DNA of 64,000 bases from Tritrichomonas musculus. Its lineage: Eukaryota; Parabasalia; Tritrichomonadida; Tritrichomonadidae. Below, piece by piece: positions 53,945-64,000 of the stretch (its first letter is position 1; each line of letters begins with the position of its first letter). The position numbers and the translations under genes are program-made. The stretch lies in contig JAPFFF010000028.1 of NCBI GenBank assembly GCA_039105265.1, positions 1,488,001 through 1,552,000 of the forward strand, read 5' to 3'. The notes below the pieces were generated by a model. That model was not told the origin of the DNA. It searched no databases and was given only the letters and a program-made list of their open reading frames with translations.

Positions 53945-56095
53945 TCATTTTATTTCAACAAAATTAGATTCCACTTCAATTTTCGTCATCATATATGAAA
54001 ACAATTCATTAATGCCGGAACCTGTTTTTGCTGATACCTCTAAATATTGCAAATTTCTTTCAAATGCAAATTTTTCAGCTTCTTCTCTTGAAACAGTTCT
54101 ATTCAAATCAGATTTGTTTCCAACCAAAATTGGCATAATTTTCATGTTATTGGTTTTATTTTTCACCATATCATACCATTCATCTAGATCATCAAATGAA
54201 CTTCTATTTGAGATATCGAAAACGATTAATATCGCACTTGTATCAATGATATAAATCGGAATAAGTGTTCGATATCTCAATACCCCTGCTGTATCCCATA
54301 TATGCATACTATCATTCTCAACAGAATTTGCAGCAATTGTTTGTTCATAATATTTTGAAAATGTATTATTAAAATAACGCGTAGTAATTGAAGTTTTCCC
54401 AACTAATTGGCTTCCAATTAAACAAATTTTCTCTGTTCTATTTTCTTCTTTTTGAACATTCAAACGTTTAATGAATGAAATTCTATTGGATTGGATTTCT
54501 ATTGGTGTTTTTTTGGTATTTATATTGATTGGGCAGTTTAAAAATGAGCGATAACCAATTGATTCAATATTGGATTGGTTTTCAAATTTAAAAACATTCA
54601 ATGATAAACAATTCTCAAATGAGCTTTCGCCAATCGTTTTGGTAGTTGAAGGAATTGATATTTTAATCAGTGAGATGCAGCAGAAGAATGCAAAATCATC
54701 AATGCTTTCCAACTTTGAATCATTTTCAAATAAAACTTGCCTTAGTGAAATGCAGGATTCAAATGCTTTTTTACTGATTTTTGTGATTTTGGATGGAATT
54801 GTGATTTGAGTTAACTTTTTGCATCCTTTGAATTGCTCTTCTTTGATCACAAATTTTGATTGATTGACCAAAAATTGAATGATTTCATTACTTCCATTTT
54901 GACATGCCAACTTCAATAAATTGTCATAATTATCATTATCAAAAAGGATCTCAAATAACTTGATGTGATCATATTGAATAATGTATTCAATTGGCATGCT
55001 TTTTCTTTGAATTATTTCATAATTAAAATAATGAAGGCAATCTTTGGTAACTATTCCATTTAGTTCAAATTTATCAATGATATAATTAGCAATTTCATTA
55101 TGGTGGCACTTGATTGATTCTTTCAAACAAATTTGGCTGGTTTCATTGAAAAATTGGCTGAAAGTTTGTTCAAGAAGAAAAATCATTTCTTCACTTCTCG
55201 AGTGAATTGCGTATAGAAAAATTGATGGTGTCACTTTTGCATTGTTTATCTTTAAATAATTGAAAATTTGAATTGAACCAAAAAATGCAGCATATTCAAT
55301 CAATGTCACTTTTTGATTATTTTTAAGTAATAACGAATTCGTTTCAAAAATTGAGGAGATGACTTCACTCGATAATGAAATGTTTATCTTATTGATATGT
55401 ATAATGAATTCATCAATGGAGTCTTGACGGATCAACTCACAAACATATGAATCATTTTCGCCAATTTCTCGTTTTTGGTCAAATTCAGGTGAAATTTCAT
55501 TTGAACTTTCTTTGATCATTTTCTGAATGATTTCTCTGCCTTTTTGCACATCAGCGTCATGATTTAGCTTCTTCAGCATTTGAGTGTAATCGTCTTCTTC
55601 ATTTTTTTCTTTTGTTATGCTTGGAAATTTTTCAGTTAAAGCATGAATGAATGGCCTGATTTCTGGCAAAAAATGATAAAACAGAAAAAGGTCACTTTTT
55701 GATAAAATTTCTTCAATGAAATATCGAAAAATGATGTCATCAAAAGCTATTATTTGTTCCTTAAACAAAAAAGGGAGAATTAATATACTTTTTCTGAAAA
55801 TGCTGAATAAATCAAAATTTGAAAAAGTTTGTTTGATATCTGATTCTAAAAATTTTATTATTTTTTTAATCTTATCGGAAAATAATAAGCATCGATGATG
55901 ATCATTTATTATTTTTGATAAAAGTACAAGAAGTTCATATAAATCATTCCTGTTTTGTGAAATATGTTTTTCAATCAAAAAATTAGTTAAACATTCATAA
56001 TGATCATCAGATTCTCCATCTTCATCGATATATGTAAGTATAAGATTTAAAAGATTTTTTCTTTGATCAATCAACTCTTGAATATCAGTTTCCAT
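53945..56095 (-). CDS. Ankyrin-like / BspA-LRR / Rab-like GTPase fusion protein
   Basis: 716 residues, one open frame from ATG. Residues 1-200: a helical N-terminal module shared with the neighbouring gene. About 215-410: degenerate ankyrin/DUF3447-type repeats (LIEYAAFFGSIQIFNYLKIN, ESIKCHHNEIANYIIDKF). About 414-540: four or five BspA LRRs (FKGCKKLTQITIPSKITKIS). About 553-716: a Rab-family GTPase with G1 GSQLVGKTS, G3 WDTAGVLRYRT, G4 VGNKSDL and G5 EVSAKTG. In G3 the catalytic Gln of WDTAGQ is Val, so GTP hydrolysis should be weak. The tail (VESNFVEIK) lacks prenylatable cysteines, so membrane attachment by a lipid is unlikely. It lies head-to-head with a paralogue 82 bp away. A GTP-locked recruitment platform is a fair guess only. 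Confidence 0.85.
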   Translation of the reverse strand: METDIQELIDQRKNLLNLILTYIDEDGESDDHYECLTNFLIEKHISQNRNDLYELLVLLSKIINDHHRCLLFSDKIKKIIKFLESDIKQTFSNFDLFSIFRKSILILPFLFKEQIIAFDDIIFRYFIEEILSKSDLFLFYHFLPEIRPFIHALTEKFPSITKEKNEEDDYTQMLKKLNHDADVQKGREIIQKMIKESSNEISPEFDQKREIGENDSYVCELIRQDSIDEFIIHINKINISLSSEVISSIFETNSLLLKNNQKVTLIEYAAFFGSIQIFNYLKINNAKVTPSIFLYAIHSRSEEMIFLLEQTFSQFFNETSQICLKESIKCHHNEIANYIIDKFELNGIVTKDCLHYFNYEIIQRKSMPIEYIIQYDHIKLFEILFDNDNYDNLLKLACQNGSNEIIQFLVNQSKFVIKEEQFKGCKKLTQITIPSKITKISKKAFESCISLRQVLFENDSKLESIDDFAFFCCISLIKISIPSTTKTIGESSFENCLSLNVFKFENQSNIESIGYRSFLNCPININTKKTPIEIQSNRISFIKRLNVQKEENRTEKICLIGSQLVGKTSITTRYFNNTFSKYYEQTIAANSVENDSMHIWDTAGVLRYRTLIPIYIIDTSAILIVFDISNRSSFDDLDEWYDMVKNKTNNMKIMPILVGNKSDLNRTVSREEAEKFAFERNLQYLEVSAKTGSGINELFSYMMTKIEVESNFVEIK

Positions 56096-56177
56096 AAAAA
56101 TAATAAATTCTTTATGAATTTATGACCAAATAAGTATTCAATTGTTAATTAATAGAGATTTAGTTTTACTTAAAACA

Positions 56178-58761
56178 ATGGATTATCAAGAATATATCAA
56201 TCAGAAAAAGGAATTATATTCAAATGTAATTCAATTCTTTGAATGTGAAAAAGAAGATGCTGACACTAGTTTTGAAGATTTAATTAATATTATAATATCT
56301 CAAAAAATTCAAGAAAATTATAATGAACTTAAATTATTTCTCAAACTAATCATTGATATTTGCTGTAACCATAGTAGGTCTAACGATCTACTAAACAAAT
56401 TTGAAAAAATCATTCGTTATTTAAAAGAAAATATCAAAAAAAATTTTGCAAATTCGGAACTTTATGAACTTACCAAAATTAACAATTTGATTCTACTTTA
56501 TTTTATTCAAGAAAAAATTATTCATATTGATTCCAATATTATTGATTCATTTCGTAGAAATGAATGTTTGTATTATTTTTATCCCGAAATCAAAGACAAA
56601 ATTGATGCCGATGAACTTGAGCAGATTGAAAAAATCATCCAAATTTCTGACCCAAAAATTTTTAACAATTTTGAGAACAATAGAAAACAAGGTGAAAATG
56701 AGTCATATTTATGTTCATTAATAAGAAATGATTCTGTTGAAGAATTCATTATTTATATGAACCAAACAAACCTTTCTGTTTCCGCACTAATTAATAGTTC
56801 ATTATTTGAAAGCAACTTTTTCTTAAAAGAAAAAAAATCAATATCATTAATTCAATATGCAACTTTTTATGGATCGCTTCAAATATTTCAATACTTAAGA
56901 TTAAATGATGTTAAACTAGATCAATCATTATGGCCATATGCAATTCATTCAAATAATGCAGAAATTATTCATCATCTTGAAGATAATCACATCAAATTTA
57001 ATAAAAATTTTTTTTTATTAAAAGAATCAATCAAATGCCATCATAATGCAATTTCCAACTACATCAATGATAACTTTTTGAATGGACGACCAATTGAATC
57101 AAATGAAAAATTCATCAAATGCATTTTACACCATTGCAATTTTGAGTTTTTTCCATCTAATTTTAATTCAAGTATAAGTTTTTATAGTTTATTTCAGTAT
57201 GAGTATAAAACACTTGTAAATTTTTATTTAAAAGAAAAAATGCCTGAATCTAACAATAACAAGATTTTAAAATTTGTATTTATAAATACAATTTCAAAAA
57301 AAAAAAGTTTTTATATAATTCCAAATTTTTAAGATTTTTGAATCTAGTTTCACTTTTTGTATTTTAAATAATGTTTTTTTTTTTTATTATTCAATTTTTA
57401 ATAAAATTTTTGACAAACTATTTGAAAAATCAAGATTAGAACAAGAAAGATCAAATTTGCAGGATGCATTAATGAAAGATGACACTGAATTTATTTACTT
57501 TTATTTATTATTAAATCCAAGATATTTGAATGAAATATATTTATTTGAAAGCAAGAATAACTTGACACTGCTTGTTATTCCACCATCAATTGAATCAATT
57601 GGTGATTATGCTTTTTATGAATGCAAAAATTTAAAGAAAATTATTATATCATCATCAGTTACATCAATTGGGATGCATGCATTTGAAAGTTGTTCTTTAT
57701 TACAACAAATAAAGATACCTTCTTCAATATCATCAATTTGTGATTATGCATTTTATCATTGTTCTTCATTGATTAACATAACATTTGATAATCCTTCTTC
57801 ATTGAAATCAATTGGTGAAAGTTGTTTTAATCGATGCACTGCACTTCAAAATTTAATAATTCCTTCGTCAGTAACTTTCATTGGTCAAAATGCATTCTGT
57901 TTTCTTGATAAATGTAAAATATCTTTTGAAATTCCTTCTTCTTTAGTTACAATCGAAAATAATGTCTTTTGGGGATGTCCATCAATGAGAAGAATGATTA
58001 TTCCATCATCTATAAAATCAATTGGAAAAAATGTTTTCAATAATTGTTCATATCTTGAAAAGATCACAATTCCTTCATCAGTGGAATCAATTGGAGAATG
58101 TTCATTCAAGGATTGTTCAAGATTAAAAACAATCATCATGTCATCACAAATAACAACCTTTGAAAACAACCTTTTTGATAAATGTACTTCTTTAACAGAG
58201 ATAGATATACCACCATCTGTAACCTCAATTGAATCAAATGCATTCTCTAATTGTATAAAATTGATTAAAATCACAATTCCTCCTTCAGTTAAATCAATTG
58301 GGAAAAGTGCCTTCAAACTTTGTCATTCAATGAAAGAAATCATATTTTTAAATTCATCTTTAACTTCAATTGATGAATATGCATTTTGCCAATGCGCATC
58401 TCTTGAGAAAATTGATATTCCTTCTTCAGTTACTTTTATTGGAAAAAGTGCTTTTGCTGGATGTACATCGTTAATTGATCTGACTATTCCTTCATCTTTG
58501 ACTTCAATTGAACCTTTTGTTTTCAACAAGTGTTTTAAACTACAAAAAGTGCAAATACCTTCTTCTGTAACTTCAATTGATAAATATGCTTTCAATAGAT
58601 GTACATCATTAAATGAGGTAACAATTCCTTCTTCAGTAACCAAAATTGGTAAATATGCTTTCAGTGAATGTTCATCTTTATGTGAGATCACCATTTCTCC
58701 TTCTGTTTCAGAAATTGGAATTTGTGCTTTTCCAAGTAATTCCAAAGTTTTAAGTTATTAA
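56178..58761 (+). pseudogene. Ankyrin-like / BspA-LRR gene, apparently broken in the middle
   Basis: From ATG 56178 the first ~385 codons are a paralogue of the N-terminal and ankyrin-like modules of the divergent neighbour (SLIQYATFYGSLQIFQYLRL; ESIKCHHNAISNYI). The frame ends at 57332 soon after an A11 run. The coding signal resumes in another frame after a T12 run, about 57390, with FDKLFEKSRLEQER and then some sixteen 23-residue BspA LRRs (IPSSVTSIGKYAFxxCTSL), ending at 58761. The homopolymers suggest slippage, either real or a sequencing artefact. If whole, it would be an ankyrin-LRR protein of about 860 residues without a GTPase. The LRR part alone starts at no convincing ATG. Confidence 0.7.
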
Positions 58762-61322
58762 TATCATATAAATGATATTCATTCATTCATTCAAAAAAAA
58801 GAGGTCAAAACATATTGAAACTCCTGCATAACGCTTCATGAGAGTCGTGGCAAGATTGAATTGAAAGCATTTTTTAAAAATATCTTCGTTAAAATAATAT
58901 ATTTAATTATTATTATTTATTTTTAAATATTAATTAATATGAATATGAATATAAATACACTATTTTCTATTATTATTATATATTTTTAATAAGATATTTC
59001 TATTTTGTTTTCCCAATTCAAATTATTTACAACACCCTTTGAATTTTGAATTATTATCAAATATAAAATTAGATTTATCTTTATTTTTCAAGAAAAAACA
59101 ACAAAATTTATAGAAAATATATGTTTTAAATAAATTAATGCATAATAAAAAAACAAAAATTTTCTAATTTTGTTTGTTTCTTTGTTTCGAGAATATTCAT
59201 ATAAAAATGGAGAGAAAGCAATTGTTGGGAAAATGGGATCAACGCTTCTTGAACTTTTTTTTTGCTTTTGTTAGAAAAAATTGCTATTTATTATTGTTTC
59301 TTTGCTAATCCATTTATAAATAATAGGACAGTGAAAAATAATTTGGATAGCTTGGTTAAAATAGCATAGATTCGAATCCATTTTCATATAGAGAGCAGGA
59401 CAGAAATAGCAAAGAATAAAATCAGCAGTCCTGGTTAACTTATTTTTCAAGATATTTCAACCATCTTTTATTAAAATGTATGCTTATCCAACTCTTATTA
59501 TGCACATTTGATAACTGATTTTAATTCCTCTATATATCTTTTGTTTTGTTTGAGATTGAACAAAAAAAATGAAATTTAAAAATCTAAGCATTCCTAGAAA
59601 AATTGGCCCTATAAATTTAATTGAAATCAATATTATAATATTAATACATATTATAATTCATATGTATATTTTTTATTTTAAATTTAACCTATTTAATTTT
59701 AAGATATTTATAAAAAAATATAACGACTATTGCGAATTTAAATTTTAAATGATTAATCAAATTTTTCATTCTGTTCTCACAAATTAATTTTTTATGCAAA
59801 AAAATCTTTTTTTTATATATTTTTATGCTTGAAACAATAACTATAAGCGATTTACATATAAATAAATTAAAAATTAGCTCTTTTTTTAGTAAGATAAAAA
59901 TTCTGAAGAAAAAAAACACGTTGTAATTATCTCCCCTCAATTTATAATTTTAAACAAAAAATATAAAAAAATGTGGTTCAAAGTTAAAAAAATTTAATAA
60001 AAATTATATGAGATAATACATATATAGCGGTAATTATAAAAATATGATTAATGACTTGTTTTCAGTAACTTAGTCTAAAAATTAAAATCAAGATATCTTG
60101 AGATAGTATGAGTAAAATTTGTCCCTGATGTAGTATATTCATTAATATCTTTGGATAATTGTATTTTCATCCAAAAATTCAGATATTGTCCAGAATTTGA
60201 TAAAAAAAAATCAATTTAATTTTCTGAAAGCTCCTAGAAAAAATGGCCCTATAGTTTGGTTTACTAATGGTATTTATTAATATATAGGAAATATAATGCC
60301 GATATCAAAATTTATAGAGATTTTAACCTATTTGTTTTCAAGATATTTATTTAAATTTTATATTTGGTCTGATATTTTCGAAAATTTTGTCTATAATTTT
60401 ATAGCAAAAATGGCTCAAATCGTATTAATCTGAATCTTATCTTTCCAAAGAAAGAATTATTATTGTACATCAGACTTTTCAATCTCTTTCAGCTGTATCA
60501 CATCATTGGGATTATAACGATTTGAGTCATCATCTCAATAATTCCAGTCAATGTTCAGCTCATCACTTTTTATCTTGATATTTTGGTTTTTTTTGGTTGG
60601 GATTCCCAACTTGGGAAAAATTAAATCTAATTTTTTTTTATTATTGAATTATTTTTAATAAAATAAAAATAACAATGTAATTTACATATATATAAATATT
60701 TATTTGTGTTCTAAAAGAGAGAAAATGTAATTTCTCTCCAACATTTATAAAATTTTATAATTGAATGGTTTATTTTTTATTTTATTAAAATTTTAAAACA
60801 CAAATATTTTTACTCCTAGTGACTAATATAATTTAAAATCCTATCATAATAGAGAAGGATATATATATATATATATATTATTTTATAATTTAATAATAAT
60901 GAAATCAACCAGCTCTCGCACCTCTTTTCTGAAAAATATTCAAATTTTTTTCGACAAACTTGAAAGTAAAAATATATAATTTCAAAGACAAATAAATGTA
61001 TTATTGCTAGAAAATTCATATTATGAAATTTTTAACCATATCGAATAAAACAAAACGCATTTATAAATAATAGTTTTTCCAAGAAAATAGCACAAAAATA
61101 CTATTATCAAATAAATATAAAAATATACCACAGTTGCTATGCAGATTTAATATTTTTTTGATAATAATATCTTTGGGACAATTATTTTTATTTTTTGGTT
61201 GAGGAAATAAGAACAAAAAAAAAATTTGTGGCTTTGCCTTCAAACCTCCAAAAAACAATTAAAATGATATGAATAACATAAATAAAGTATATTAAAGAGA
61301 GAGAGTATAAAAATTAAAATTT
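58762..61322. other. 2.5-kb intergenic region with one dispersed direct repeat
   Basis: No gene. It begins with the 21-bp motif shared with 53752-53772. A direct repeat links 59588-59712 and 60228-60352 (listed next). A short AT dinucleotide run lies near 60861-60880. The small frames seen here have random AT-rich composition. Confidence 0.5.
59588..60352 (+). repeat. Pair of degenerate ~125-bp direct repeats 640 bp apart
   Basis: Both start CTCCTAGAAAAAATGGCCCTATA or close to it (59592 and 60232) and end with TTTAACCTATTT...AAGATATTTAT (about 59684-59712 and 60323-60352), with diverged sequence between. Probably an old dispersed repeat. Confidence 0.5.
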
Positions 61323-62045
61323 TTATTCTTGTGGGTTTTCATTTTCTGAATTGTTTCCACCTGCATCAGATGAACCTTTAAGAACAGGAATGGCAACAAC
61401 AAAGAAAAGAATAACCCCAATCAATAAAATCAATGAGAATACCAATGCTGGAGCTCCCACTTCGGCGCAAAGGTAGTTACTCCATTCATCATTTTTGGTC
61501 ATTACATGAGAATCCAACTTTTCACTCCATCTTATAAAATCATTATATTCGGGAGTTTCATAATAATCATAACCGTATTTAGATATAAAATATTCATAGA
61601 TTCCTATACTTCCTTCTGATACATATTCATAACATTTAAAATTGTACTTTTCTCCATCTTCATAAATATTTTGGTTCTTAAGTGCAAAACCTGCTGGAAT
61701 GATCGTACAAATGAAAATGACCACTGATAATACTGAAACAACAGCAATAACTATAATCGAGATCAATCGATTTTCGCCAATCTTTTCGTATATAGATTGC
61801 ACAAAAAATTTGAAAACAGCTAACAAAGCAAGAACAATGATGGAAATAAGGCAAAACACCCAAGCCGCAATCAAAGCTGAATAAACAGTTTTTCCACTTT
61901 TTGCTGCGTGTGAAAACCATGGATGCAATCTTGACCACCAAACGATGGTAACTATAAAGTCAGCTAAAATGCCAGCACCAATCATGATTAGTGAGACCAA
62001 GACAATCATCTTTTTTTCAGATCCAAGAATTGCTTCAAGAGTCAT
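61323..62045 (-). CDS. Four-transmembrane protein, tetraspanin-like
   Basis: 240 residues from ATG 62045. Four hydrophobic helices: about 13-37 (MIVLVSLIMIGAGILADFIV), 52-80 (VYSALIAAWVFCLISIIVLA), 94-118 (LISIIVIAVVSVLSVVIFIC) and 202-226 (ALVFSLILLIGVILFFVVAI). A large loop lies between helices 3 and 4, with two cysteines (NFKCYEY, YLCAEVG). The cytosolic tail is acidic and Asn-rich (NNSENENPQE). Topology and loop size fit tetraspanins, a family with many members in trichomonads, but the canonical CCG motif is missing, so the call is by architecture only. Likely plasma or vesicle membrane. Confidence 0.7.
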   Translation of the reverse strand: MTLEAILGSEKKMIVLVSLIMIGAGILADFIVTIVWWSRLHPWFSHAAKSGKTVYSALIAAWVFCLISIIVLALLAVFKFFVQSIYEKIGENRLISIIVIAVVSVLSVVIFICTIIPAGFALKNQNIYEDGEKYNFKCYEYVSEGSIGIYEYFISKYGYDYYETPEYNDFIRWSEKLDSHVMTKNDEWSNYLCAEVGAPALVFSLILLIGVILFFVVAIPVLKGSSDAGGNNSENENPQE

Positions 62046-64000
62046 TTAAGAAACTATGTAAAGAAAATAAACTTATTTAAAAATTATCTGTCAATTTATA
62101 ATAAATCAAACCTTTTGAATGCATTTAAAAAGCATATTTTCAAAAAAAAAAGTTAATAATTGAAATATATTTTTCTCATTAATTACCAAATATTTATACA
62201 AGAAACTTTTTGATTTGTTTTATTTTTAAATTTTACAAATAATTTAAGTTTTAAAATAATATAACCATTAAAACTCTAAGATATAATGAAATTTTTTTAT
62301 ATAAACTTTTTTAATAAAAATAGGTTAAAAAAGTTTATATATAAATGTGTAGGCTTTCTACAAGTTTTTTATTTTTTTGGTATATTTAAATAAAGCATAT
62401 ATAATTAAATAATAATTGATAGGAAATATTTTTCAAATATAAAAGATAAAGTGTAAAATCGACTTTTTTAATTTGAAAAAAATTGAATGGTATTTTTAAT
62501 TTCAATAGGAATTGAATGAAAAATCAATGAATTTTCATTCTTTTGATTTAATAATTTTTAATCAATTATCTATGATATATTTATAGTTTAAATATATAAT
62601 TTTTATTTGCAAATTTTACACTTGACCGTTTATTATTTCATTTGGCGTCATAGGAAATTGAATCATTCCGTTTATTAATTCAACTTTTTCAATATAAATT
62701 CTCAACTAAACTTTATCTTTAGAGTTAGAAATAAACAAATGATATCAAATTGTAGCTTGGACGATGGAGAATATAATATATCAAAAATATATCTCTAGGT
62801 CTATTGTAAGTTGTGATATATCAATTTTAATATTTGTTTCAACTTTTTTGGAAGAAATCCTTTTCGGAAGCATATTTTAATTTAAATATTATTATACATA
62901 TCTATATATCAATCTAAAAATTATTCCAAACCACAATTACATAAACTTGATTTTGTGATATTGGAAATAATGATGCAGAAAAAAAGTTCGTGAATAATAG
63001 ATATTATGTGTTCTAATTAAGATAAAATAAATATGTATTGCGTATACAATTTCATATTTTAAATTTATTGAATATTTCTGAAAATTAATCGAAAAAAATG
63101 CACTTTTTAATTTCAAAAAAATGAGTAGCCTACATATATATATAATTTTGAATTAAATTCATTGAAGATGATATGAAATAATAAATAAATTTTTTTAAAG
63201 AATTTAACTCTCAAGAATACACTTTTTTAAAAAAACAAATAAAAATTTTTAAATAATTTATTAAAAATTTCATAACCATTTTAAGACTATTTGAATTGGT
63301 CCAAAATATTTTTTCAATAATCAAAAAATAAAATCCTTTCATAATTTTTCAAATAAAATATAATAAAATTTTTATTGCATTTTTTTATATTTTTTCCCCA
63401 TTAATGCTTATTTGCCTATAACCAATTAGGCAAAACATTCATAGCTTTTTGAATTGCTATCTCATTTTTGAAAGATCATAGAATGATTTTATCTTTTAAT
63501 AAATTGAATCAAAATTTTTTCTTTTTTGGCCACATTTTAAGAAGATTTTATACTCATTTTAAACTTCTAATATCTCAATACATAATAAATATTTAATCAT
63601 GAATAATTAAATAAAAAAATAATATAGATTATCTAGCTAGGGTTGACTGTCCAGTGAAATGACTGTCCCTACCTTCACTTTTTCTAAAAAATACGTTATT
63701 TTTGTCACTTTTTTTGGACAGAAAATCGTTATTTACGTCTATATTTGGTCGGAAAATACTCAAAATTTGAAAGAGCAGTCCACTAACAAAAATGATGGAT
63801 AGTTTTTTCTTTAGTTAATTAATCAAAATGTTTCAAAGATAGCAATTGATTTTTAAAATAAAATGGAGAAGAAAAAACGTTGACCAAAATTTTGAAAGCA
63901 ATTAAATGAGTATTATCAAATATTGAAAAACAATAAAAATTTTATTCCGATAAAAATCAAAAATTTTCTAATTCAAATCAAAACAAATATCAATTCAAAA
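62046..64000. other. 2-kb intergenic region to the end of the window
   Basis: No gene. Near 63640-63690, AGGGTTGACTGTCC and a second GACTGTCCCTACC lie close together, followed by GGACAG/GCAGTCC pieces. This may be one end of an unseen element continuing past the window. Otherwise AT-rich. Confidence 0.4.

Noticed and set aside
57885-58745. Long minus-strand frames opposite the LRR run
   Set aside because: They mirror the regular codon pattern of the LRR repeats on the plus strand, where the BspA motif is clear.
63640-63800. Terminal inverted repeat of another transposon near the window end (GACTGTCC motifs)
   Set aside because: The motifs are short, no second end is visible inside the window, and no target duplication can be tested.

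Overview
The window looks like nuclear DNA of a parabasalid protist, most like Trichomonas or Tritrichomonas. This rests on gene content, not on a marker gene. It holds BspA-type leucine-rich-repeat proteins, an LRR module fused to a Rab-like GTPase, tyrosine-kinase-like kinases with Sel1 or ankyrin repeats, a membrane-anchored subtilisin-like protease, a clan CD cysteine protease relative, a Maverick/Polinton and a Mutator-like transposon. Some genes have a TCA-pyrimidine-(T/A) initiator-like motif just upstream of the ATG (6 nt before the gene at 20826, about 11 nt before the transposase at 11163), as known in Trichomonas. Non-coding DNA is extremely AT-rich. I saw no rRNA, tRNA or CRISPR array.

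Layout. 1-1017 is a foldback element. 1502-3883 is an intact BspA-type LRR gene. 4983-17389 is a 12.4-kb Mutator-like element with very long, unequal terminal inverted repeats: 3 copies of a 122-bp unit on the left and 25 on the right. It carries an intact-looking 824-residue transposase and a broken passenger gene. 17390-18238 is a long T tract followed by three perfect hairpins. About 18239-34300 is a broken Polinton with packaging ATPase, integrase, protein-primed DNA polymerase, fiber-like and other genes. A 3.5-kb Tc1/pogo-like transposon (22585-26117, TA duplication) sits inside its fiber-like gene.

Host genes then resume: a decayed double-kinase/Sel1 gene (34917-37647), a large subtilisin-like protease (39033-42158), a gene-free 6-kb tract made largely of hAT-like and other small transposons (42258-48345), a clan CD protease-like gene with one in-frame stop (48491-50617), and an ankyrin/kinase gene whose ankyrin units are regularly interrupted by homologous AT-rich spacers (50983-53361). 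Next come a rearranged scrap of the subtilisin gene (53551-53741), a head-to-head pair of ankyrin/LRR genes of which one ends in a Rab-like GTPase (53945-58761), and a four-helix membrane protein (61323-62045).

The two things most worth following up are the split ankyrin-kinase gene and the LRR-Rab fusion. All names rest on motifs read by eye; no database search was run.
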